A DNA stretch of 64,000 bases, taken from assembly GCF_901709675.1 (NCBI RefSeq), contig NC_051106.1, positions 9,620,001 to 9,684,000 of the forward strand, given 5' to 3'. Position 1 is the stretch's first letter. Each line of letters starts with the position of its first letter. The notes under the pieces were generated by a model, which saw only the letters and a program-made list of their open reading frames with translations, searched no databases and was not told where the DNA came from. The translations under genes were made by a program, and so were the position numbers. Shown here in pieces: positions 53,593 through 64,000 of the stretch. This DNA is from Syngnathus acus (taxonomy: Eukaryota; Chordata; Actinopteri; Syngnathiformes; Syngnathidae).

Positions 53593-54000
53593 GTCTGCCT
53601 GAAGGAAGGCCATTTTGGAATTTCTACTTTCAGACACTACACTGGCATTTGTTTCCATGCTCAGCTGCCACTCTGCCTGCTCCACATTGGTAATGGGCCT
53701 TAAATAAGCTTCACAATTCGAAATAGATTGAGTCTAATGATTAACAGCAAGATTCTGCCTGGTTACCATTCCATGTGTACACTTGTTGCAATGCCGTTGG
53801 CCTTCACAGATTCCAAAGTTAGCTATAAATGGTGCACACGACAGATAATTGTAGACAAACAATCTTTCCTTCCACATTTTTGTATGTCAATGAAGCAATT
53901 TTATAAGCGACCTGCCGCTGCATGCATTGATTAAAACAATTTTGCAAGGCGTGATAGAAAATAATTGAATGTGTAAAATCTTAGTAAATGTGACAAATGC

Positions 54001-54004
<4 letters not shown>

Positions 54005-54032
<28 letters not shown>
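54005..54032. repeat. (GT)n microsatellite in daam2 3' UTR
   Basis: About 14 uninterrupted GT units. Confidence 0.9.
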
Positions 54033-54036
<4 letters not shown>

Positions 54037-54068
54037 GGCTCAGTGCAAACACGTTGTAGTTTATGTTA

Positions 54069-54082
54069 CCACTAGAGGGCAG
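54069..54082 (+). promoter_or_regulatory. Consensus CTCF-type motif
   Basis: CCACTAGAGGGCAG fits every position of the CTCF core consensus (CCASYAGRKGGCRS). It lies in the daam2 3' UTR, between the bodies of convergent genes. Occupancy is not shown by sequence; similar motifs also occur by dispersal in fish repeats. Confidence 0.45.
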
Positions 54083-54240
54083 TATACCCATTGGTCATTA
54101 ATGGGGAGACTACAGGAAAGCTGACAATAGACAATATGATCCTGACATTTATTTAACATTGGTGCACAACGTGAGATGCCCTCCATTATTTGGCACAAAC
54201 TTCATTGATTATTTTGAAACTGACAACCCCAAAATACATC

Positions 54241-54322
54241 TTTTCCAGCGGATAAAATATTAAGTTTAATGTGGTTATCCACTTTTCCAGTGGATAAAAT
54301 ATGTAGTTTACTGTGGATATTG
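54241..54322. repeat. Short tandem duplication (42-bp period, two copies)
   Basis: TTTTCCAGCGGATAAAATAT at 54,241 recurs as TTTTCCAGTGGATAAAATAT at 54,283, with diverged 3' portions (TTTAATGTGGTTATC versus TTTACTGTGGATATT). It is an old duplication within the 3' UTR. Confidence 0.7.
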
Positions 54323-55890
54323 AATATGATTTGCACAAAGAATTATTTTAAAGCACCAAGGTGGTAATAACCGTGTTATTGTCATACCAAGAGTGTACTA
54401 ACCCGTACAGTACTGCAATACTGCTTTCCACATCTCCCCATGCACTTCACTCAACAAGCACTTGAGAATGCACCGCGTTTTCTGAAGTTTCTTGCCTTTA
54501 TGTTCTGTTGTCCTTCATCCTGTGAGCTTCTTCTGACCACATGTTCACCTTGAAGTGCCTCTGACCCTCATTTGCGCACAAGTACCATTCCTCTTTCCGT
54601 GTGGTGCTGCTAATGGATGTACAGTATATGATGGTCAAAAGGTAAAAAAAAAAAAAAAAAAAAAAAGCAGCTGATGCAGGACGTATTGGCCACGGCTGGC
54701 GTTCCCATGCAGTAAATAAAACTAGATCAAATATATTTTTGGAAAAAAGAAAGCAGCTCTGTAGCTGGATCCCAGGACAGAATGGATTCACTTTAGTATA
54801 CTAAAATGAGTCTTAAAAGGGAGCTTTGGTCTCCCAGCCCTCCCTCCTGGTCATTTATTAAAATTCTTTCCTATTTGCGTTCAAACTGAATGTGTGGTCC
54901 ACCTGAATAGGAAACAACTTGTGTTGTCCCTGAAATGGGAACCAGCGTCTTGTGTATATTTGAGCTGGTCCTTCCCCTCCTGCTACTCTTTTATCTTTCC
55001 AGTTAATCCGTTAGTATATCATCCGGAGCTTTAACCCCACGTTTTAGGGCAGATTATTTACTGCAACCTTGTCAGTATTATTACATGTGTGTTTTTGTTC
55101 CACGTTTGGATGTTTATTACAGGCCATTGACTGGCTGATTTTGGAGTGGAGCAGTAGTAGCTTTTTTTTTTTTTTTCAATGCACTTTTATTACGGGACAT
55201 TTCCATTTGCAATGTTGTTTTGAGGGTGTAGACTATTTTGAACTGCGAAGGGTGCTGCAAAAAAAGTGTCAAAAAAATGTAAAAGGAGGAAAGAGGTTAA
55301 GTAATTGGTACTCCGGCCGGGCCGCTGGAAAAATGAGAAAAATGAGGGATGAGAGATGAGATTGTGGAGGACATGTCTGTGTCATTTGTTCTGGCATGTT
55401 AAAAAAAACAAAAAAATAAAAACAAGGAGGGGAGGGTTGTTCAGTTTTCTGTCCAAACATGCACTCGGCATCAAGCTGCATGCCCAAAGAAGTGTGCACA
55501 CAGTGTGATGTATTGAATTTAACCTTTGAATAGGAAGTTGCTTGCATTATTAAAAAAAAGTAAAAAGAAAAAAAACGAGTTGTTAAAGTTCTACATCACT
55601 TTGTACCGCCTGAAAATTGTTGCACCCACTTTTTGGAGGCTGTATAGATGTGACGAGTCAGTATTTTTTATGGTTGTACCCTTCACAGAATAATGTACAG
55701 TTGGAAGATGAAAAAAAAGGTATTTTGTACACCATTCTTGATGTTTGAGATAAAAGTAAAACACCATTAAAACGTTGAGGAATGTTGCATTTTCCTGTAA
55801 ATTGTACCTCTATTTATTTGCCTTATTTAGTTTGCTATGTTTTGTATGTACACAGCATTACAAAAAAAGTGATATATTACAAATATGATT

Positions 55891-55896
55891 AATAAA
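55891..55896 (+). terminator. daam2: Proximal AATAAA polyadenylation signal of daam2
   Basis: AATAAA followed within 40 nt by a GT-rich segment (CTGTGGTTTGTGTACGGTGG), the expected downstream element. A stronger candidate than most AATAAA hexamers in this AT-rich region. Confidence 0.6.
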
Positions 55897-56016
55897 CTGT
55901 GGTTTGTGTACGGTGGCTAATTTTGAGACTTGTGTAAGAATGAGAATTTCTTTTTCATTTCTATAATTTTATTTTTGTTTTGTATTTTTCTCACCCTGTG
56001 TCTTTTGTAGGGTTAC

Positions 56017-56022
56017 AATAAA
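56017..56022 (+). terminator. daam2: Distal AATAAA polyadenylation signal of daam2
   Basis: AATAAA followed by CTTTTGTCCCTTGC and a TG-containing segment. Likely cleavage is near 56,035-56,045. It is placed as the distal end because nothing gene-like continues beyond it. Confidence 0.6.
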
Positions 56023-56044
56023 CTTTTGTCCCTTGCAATCAATG

Positions 56045-57440
56045 CAATGTTGATTCTTCCTTCACATTTTAAGGCAAAGTGGGCTTCATTATTTGTCCTT
56101 TGTCCTTTTGTCACATTGTCACAGTGGCGAGCAGTCCTTGAACACTAATGTGACCAGCGGTATTGCTGATGTGGACTTTTGCTCCTTAATGAATATGATG
56201 CTAAGTGCATTGCATTGTGACTTTGAGACCAAATAAGGGCACAGTAAGTGAAAATAACTTTGCACCTGAGCACTGATGCAGTCCTTTCACAATGCTGCAG
56301 TCAAAAGATCGAATTCTGACATCACCACCTCTTCATCATCTAGTAACAAAACTCACTCAAAACACAACTTGCTAATTTCTCAAGATGATCAAGTATTTGA
56401 CTTTAGCCTCTATTTAAGGATTAATATGCACAGAAGTGATGGTTGACAGCAGTTGAGTAGCTTGAACTTATTGGACAGAGGAATTGGAAGCAAATACAGC
56501 CATGGGAAAACAAGACACATGAATCAATAACACTTGAGCGCAAAAGATCAGCAGGGGTGATAGGTTGTAGCACATTCTTTCTTAGACAGCTTTGCAAACA
56601 TATCGAGCTTGACCTGTCTTTAACTCCATTCCCACACATACATACAAAAAGTACTGAAAGGAAGCGTTTAGCTGACTTTTGCCATCAAGAGGCAGAAAGG
56701 AGTAAGGCAAGGCAGCTTTACTTTCCATGGGACTTTTCATACACAAGTCAATTCAAAGGTCAAGGTTAATTAGGGTTCCATCGCCAATCTAGTTGATATC
56801 CTTCCAAACGGCTTGCTACGTCTCTTCAAAACGCAGGCTGACTTTCTATATCTTCAAAAGCTAGGTCCCGGTGCATCCTCGGCCTGGACACCTAAGCTGG
56901 ACCAGGGGATGTTGAATATTAGGGCTAAGAATTTCAAAGTCCTCCATTTTGGCCAATCTATACGTGTGTATTGCAGTCATGGGCTGTTGTGTGGGTAAGG
57001 CTAAACCTCATAGAAGACTGAGCCACGTTCAAGGTCCTGCCGCTCTGGACCACCACACCCTGCGTGCTTTGTTCCAGGAGTAGGAACCCAGGGGGGCCGC
57101 ATACTTACCCCCTAAGCAGCAAAGACCATTCGTTAACACCGCAAGGTATCCTGGTCCCGCCACTTAGGGCAGACGAAGTGAAGTCTCCTCTGTCCCATAC
57201 AAAGCACGACCCAAGGAGATGCCAGTCTGCTCTCTGTCTTGTGGCGCTGGGAGATACCTATTTCAGGTACTCCTTACACTCCCGGTTCCAAGTCAGGGTT
57301 TACATCCCTTTGTAACCTTTTATTATTTGGGCTGATCGTAGAGAGGTATGCTGCTAACTGGTCGCCAGCCAATCACACTCAGCCCCCAATTTCAAGCACA
57401 TCAAATCCTTGTTTTGTCATACTGCTGTGTCCTTCTCATA
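56045..57440. other. Intergenic region between convergent daam2 and kcns3
   Basis: No coding exon was recognised. The stretch at 56.8-57.3 kb is less AT-rich than its surroundings but matches nothing I know. At 57,357-57,376, ACTGGTCGCCAGCCAATCAC is a fragment of a dispersed teleost repeat recognised from memory. Confidence 0.55.
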
Positions 57441-57446
57441 AGGTTC

Positions 57447-57803
57447 TGTCATGGATCGGAATGGAGCATATGCAGCTTGGACCAGCTTGGTTTATTGAAG
57501 GGAAAAGGTAGTTGGAAGAGAAGATGAGGGGGAACAGACAGACAGACAGGAACTGGCAAACTGAAACAGACTTGACAAAGAAAGGACCCAAAAAGACATC
57601 AGACGTGAAGACATCCGACGCAAACAATCCAACAGGGGTGTGACACGCAGACGGGTCTTATATATGCGACAGGTAACGAGAGGCAGGTGACTGTCATTAG
57701 TACATAGATTGAGAGTAGACACAGGAAGGGAGGGGCGAGCACACAGACACGGACAGAACTAATGACCTCCACAGAATGGACTGACCAAGGGCGAGTCGTG
57801 ACA
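57447..57803 (-). mobile_element. Solo LTR (Gypsy-like), minus orientation
   Basis: A 357-bp unit read on the minus strand as TGTCACGAC ... CCATGACA, that is TG...CA ends with short inverted termini (TGTCACG/CATGACA). It is flanked by a 5-bp target duplication with one mismatch (GGTTC at 57,442, GGTTT at 57,804). Inside on the same strand are a TATA box (TATATAA at 57,664-57,658) and an AATAAA signal (57,496-57,491) about 45 bp before the end, in the order expected for U3-R-U5. No internal retroelement coding sequence is present, so it is a solo LTR from recombination. Family assignment is by general resemblance. Confidence 0.72.
57491..57496 (-). terminator. kcns3: LTR-borne AATAAA, candidate kcns3 polyadenylation signal
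   Basis: AATAAA on the minus strand, inside the solo LTR, 325 bp past the kcns3 stop codon and in the same orientation. No minus-strand AATAAA lies between the stop codon and this one. Its use by kcns3 is inferred. Confidence 0.45.
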
Positions 57804-57820
57804 GGTTTCAAACCTTCCAT

Positions 57821-59116
57821 TCAATCGCTGCTTGTTGATTTCAAAAGCTGTCTATCTTCTTGCTTCTGGTAGAAGGTCAAGAACTTATTGAAGATGTTGG
57901 TGATGGGCAAAGCCACAATAAGCAACCCAGAGAGAATGCACAGAGTTCCTATGAGCTTCCCTGCAAGAGTAACAGGAACAGTGTCCCCGTAGCCCACCGT
58001 TGTCATGCTAATGGTGGCCCACCACCAGCCAATGGGGATAGTCTGCAGCTCCGACTCCTCAGCCTCCTTCTCCACAGAGTACATGAGGGCGGAGAAGGTG
58101 GAGATTCCTACAAACAAGAAAAGCCCCAGGAGTCCCACCTCACGGCCGCTGTGTCGCAGCGTGGCGCCGAGAGAGCGCAGGCCGGCCGAGTGGCGGGCCA
58201 GTTTGAGGATGCGGAACAGTCGCGTGAGTTTCAAGATCTGCATCACTTTGCCCACGTTCTCCAACTCCGAGTTGTCATCTTCGGCCACCGGGCCTAAATC
58301 CCAAGCCAAGGTCACGTAGAAAGGCGTGATGGACATCAAGTCGATAAGGTTGAGAGGGCTGCGCAAGAACTTCCTGGCCGATGGTGCCACCGCCAGACGG
58401 AGGAGAAACTCTGCTGAAAAGAAGAGGACGCAAAGGTTCTCGAAGAACGCCGGGCCCGGATGATCAACCTCTCTATCGTTTTGGTCCACCTGGCGGAAGT
58501 CTGGAATGCTGTGGACACACATGGCCACTATGGAGATCAAAACCACAGTCAAAGATGCGACGGCAATCGCTTTGGCCGAAGCCGAATACGTCGGATTCTC
58601 GAGTCGGAGCCAAACGTTGCGACGAACGTCCGCGCACCAGGTGCCGTCGAACAAATCAACTTCAGAAATCACTTCAGCGCGTGAGCCGGTGCTGCGAAGG
58701 TCAACGCTCTCCTGATCCCAGCGTAGATCCTCAGTCTGATCCAGAAGTTCTTGGAATTTTTCGCAACAGCACGAGTCCAGATGGCCATCCTTGATGCCCC
58801 AATACTCGATCTCTTGGCGGAAAGACAGCACGCACAAACCGTCTACCAGGTGCATTTTGCCCGTCAGGTAGAAATTAAGGACATTACAGAAGAAAATTGG
58901 ATTGCGGTCAAAATAATACTCCATTTCTGTGGGAACAAAGTCATCGCAGAGCTCCAGGATGGCTTCTGGGGAGCTACAGCAAAGGAGACGTGCTAGGCGG
59001 GTGTGAGGGAAACGTTGGAGAACACCGTGCTCCAGCCTCTGCCGGAAACCTCCGACGTTGACCACCATGAAGCAATCATCTGGGGCGCATCCGTGAAGGA
59101 TCTGTCCATACACCAT
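57821..59116 (-). CDS. kcns3: Potassium voltage-gated channel modifier subfamily S member 3 (Kv9.3-like)
   Basis: An intronless 431-residue CDS. The start is the ATG at 59,116 (MVYGQILHG, matching the MVFGEFFH start of mammalian KCNS3); the frame is open four codons further up but has no ATG. Order: T1 tetramerisation domain (about 16-115: VNVGGF, FPHTRL, YYFDRNP, EIEYWGI, and a Cys-rich zinc-site segment DSCCCEK), S1 about 183-203, S2 about 224-244, S3 about 255-272, S4 about 289-310 (ILKLTRLFRILKLARHS), pore helix and TVGYGD filter at 373-378, and S6 with ALPIT in place of the PVP bend, as in silent Kv subunits. Kv9.3 does not form channels alone but joins Kv2 subunits at the plasma membrane and shifts their gating. 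It ends about 18 residues after S6, so the C-tail is roughly 55-60 residues shorter than in human KCNS3. A splice acceptor (CTCCTGCAG) at 59,143 suggests upstream non-coding exons. Confidence 0.92.
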   Translation of the reverse strand: MVYGQILHGCAPDDCFMVVNVGGFRQRLEHGVLQRFPHTRLARLLCCSSPEAILELCDDFVPTEMEYYFDRNPIFFCNVLNFYLTGKMHLVDGLCVLSFRQEIEYWGIKDGHLDSCCCEKFQELLDQTEDLRWDQESVDLRSTGSRAEVISEVDLFDGTWCADVRRNVWLRLENPTYSASAKAIAVASLTVVLISIVAMCVHSIPDFRQVDQNDREVDHPGPAFFENLCVLFFSAEFLLRLAVAPSARKFLRSPLNLIDLMSITPFYVTLAWDLGPVAEDDNSELENVGKVMQILKLTRLFRILKLARHSAGLRSLGATLRHSGREVGLLGLFLFVGISTFSALMYSVEKEAEESELQTIPIGWWWATISMTTVGYGDTVPVTLAGKLIGTLCILSGLLIVALPITNIFNKFLTFYQKQEDRQLLKSTSSD

Positions 59117-59175
59117 TGTGTCATACAAGACGCTCGCTTGATCTGCAGGAGAGTCTCAGAGAACTGCCTGACTAT

Positions 59176-59194
59176 ACACACACACACACACACA
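59176..59194. repeat. (CA)n microsatellite
   Basis: About nine CA units, 30-50 bp upstream of the proposed kcns3 coding-exon acceptor on the minus strand, where they read as a GT repeat. Confidence 0.8.
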
Positions 59195-60081
59195 ATTAGT
59201 GTGCCTCTGTTTGTCACCTAACCCGAGTGACATGCTTTAAACACAAACCGACAGAGGATTGTGATGTTTATAAAAAAAAAAAAAAAACTTGGCCAGTGCA
59301 TACAGTTACCGTAGCGATTCCAAAATTGATAAACAATCGAGGCGGACACATTTTTTGGTCCAATAAATGAACCATTTAGGGGTTTTAGTTTAAAGAACAG
59401 GTGATAAACCAACATATCGTCAACAAAAATCATCCTAACAAAAAAGATTTCAAACTTAATTTTTCTGTTGGCCCAAGTTGGTGATGGAGAGGACGGAACA
59501 GATTTTTTAAAATCATATTTACCATCATTCTTACTAGAGCTACTAAATGACATTCAGGACAGCTTAACTGTGCACAACATGCCCACATGATTGTATTTTG
59601 CACAGGGACTATTTGAAATGTTACACATTGGGACATAAAATGTCCTCCAATAGCAGAAGGACCCTTAAGTTGAAAGAGGGCACATCTTTTCTAGAGTACA
59701 AACAGGGCGTGATATGGTGTTTGTCGAACGGACACCAAGAACATTGTCTACTGTTACCTCACAGCAAAAACACTCATATTGCAGTGAACAACATTCCAAG
59801 GTTAGATTTGAAAGATTTCCACAGCATGTCACTCAGAGTGAAAGCATTGAATCATTTTAAATCTCAATATGAGCACATATGATGATGCCACATAACCTAG
59901 AAGTTTGGTCATCCCGATTAAACCTGGTAGAAATGGTTGCATCTTACCTGTGCATGGTGAAGGTGCAAGTGTTACTTTGGTGAAGAGGATGTTTGTGCTC
60001 AATAAGAGCCTCAAGCTCAAGTCAAGTATCTATTACGCATGACTCACATATCCGCAGGGGCGTAGCCATCATGACACAAGT

Positions 60082-60099
60082 GGGGGGGGGGGGGGGGGG
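60082..60099 (+). repeat. Homopolymer run of 18 G
   Basis: Eighteen consecutive G between CAAGT and AGGATT. It is a difficult locus for sequencing, so its length is uncertain. Confidence 0.85.
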
Positions 60100-60897
60100 A
60101 GGATTGTATGTGCTGTACCTTTGTTGAAGTAAAGCTCCTCAATTCACTTATACGAGCGTCATTGGCACTAAGATGCCATGAGATGGTGCCAAAATCATAT
60201 TTTTATCACTTTGCCCTGAGCACAAAAGCAATTTGTGATTGAGTGAGCAAATGTCTGAATTTGCAAATGACAAAACAACGAGGTTCACTGCAAAAGCATT
60301 TTCACTCATGGAGGCAGCACTTCCTAAGACACACATCACCAAATGCAAATTTAAGTGTGTGTACCAAGTGTACCAAATATTGCGGACGCTAAGACAATAA
60401 AAGCATGTTGAACTGTGATGTTTGGCAGTGACTATACAGTAGCGACCATCTCCTGCCAGCAGATAGCACCCAAGGGCCGTTTGAGTGCAGTGAGAAATTA
60501 GAGCAAGCAGTGTCAGAAGGACTTTCTGAAATCTGCTGTTTTCAGAGATGCCAACAGATGCAAAAAAATATTGATTCCGTTTGTCTGATCATTTCATTTT
60601 TATATAAAAGAGCTATAATAGTATATACATTCATGTATTTGAGAAAATAATAAATGTCAATTGAGGTTTGATTCCATTCTAACACAGCATATTTACATTG
60701 CATTATTGTACAATTAGTCATTGCCCGTGTCAGTCATGAATTGTGGATCAAAAAGTCAATTTCTCTGTACACTTTCAAGCCACCTGTGATCAAAGTTTGA
60801 AAAAGAGAAAAAGAAATATGAAGCTGCGGTACATCATATAATTAATACAAAAATAGAATTGAGTCTCTCGGGTGAAAATTTGGGTGAGAAAAAAGCT

Positions 60898-64000
<3,103 letters not shown>

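Larger units (their letters stand above)
52947..56040 (+). other. daam2: daam2 3' untranslated region
   Basis: About 3.1 kb downstream of the stop, AT-rich towards the end, with no further open frame of interest. It holds two (TG)n tracts, a 42-bp tandem pair (54,241-54,322), a poly-A run near 54,644-54,666 and ATTTA-type motifs near 55,810. Two AATAAA hexamers near the end (55,891 and 56,017) mark likely alternative 3' ends. An unspliced UTR of this length is expected for DAAM2. Confidence 0.75.
59142..60890. other. Region between kcns3 coding exon and wdr35
   Basis: Probably holds kcns3 upstream intron or 5' exon sequence and the wdr35 3' UTR, both on the minus strand. It contains a (CA)n tract near 59,176-59,194, an 18-G run at 60,082-60,099, and a near-consensus CTCF-type motif at 60,456-60,469. 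No canonical minus-strand AATAAA was seen within a few hundred bp downstream of the wdr35 stop. No other gene was recognised. Confidence 0.5.

Noticed and set aside
56800-57310. GC-moderate stretch suspected to be a gene or organelle-derived insert
   Set aside because: No frame gave a recognisable protein, and I could not match it to mitochondrial or rRNA sequence from memory; left as unassigned intergenic DNA.
59117-59128. Four-codon N-terminal extension of kcns3
   Set aside because: The extension has no ATG (it would begin at TTG). The next codon is an ATG whose product aligns with the known KCNS3 start.

Overview
The window is nuclear DNA from a vertebrate, most likely a ray-finned (teleost) fish. 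The evidence is spliced genes with GT-AG introns, many of them only 60-120 bp, long AT-rich introns with (TG)n/(CA)n microsatellites, and fragments of repeat families typical of teleosts. There are no prokaryotic features. All exon coordinates were read by hand from splice sites, reading phase and remembered human protein sequences; no alignment was run.

Layout. 1-5.6 kb is upstream intergenic sequence. A GC-rich patch at about 5.6-6.1 kb looks like the promoter and non-coding first exon of daam2 (+ strand). A 20-kb first intron follows. The 25 coding exons run from 26,275 to 52,946, and a 3' UTR of about 3.1 kb ends near 56.04 kb. The gene encodes a complete 1,082-residue Diaphanous-related formin (GBD/FH3, coiled coil, FH1, FH2, DAD). 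This count includes a 30-nt microexon inside FH2.

A 1.8-kb convergent intergenic stretch follows. It ends in a 357-bp solo LTR lying 17 bp past the stop codon of kcns3 (- strand, 57,821-59,116), an intronless coding sequence for a modulatory (silent) Kv9.3-type potassium channel subunit. About 1.8 kb further on lies the 3' half of wdr35 (- strand, 60,898 to beyond the window edge): 12 exons and 614 residues of the IFT-A protein IFT121.

The genes do not form a functional unit. Daam2 links Wnt/Dishevelled and Rho signalling to actin assembly, Kcns3 tunes Kv2 channels, and Wdr35 serves retrograde ciliary transport. KCNS3 and WDR35 are neighbours in human (2p24), whereas human DAAM2 lies on chromosome 6, so the daam2 junction marks a lineage-specific rearrangement. 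I found no clearly undescribed system. The most interesting points are the microexon with SRRM4-type UGC motifs upstream, the LTR that probably supplies the kcns3 3' end, the shortened Kcns3 C-terminus, and a stack of upstream ORFs in the daam2 leader.
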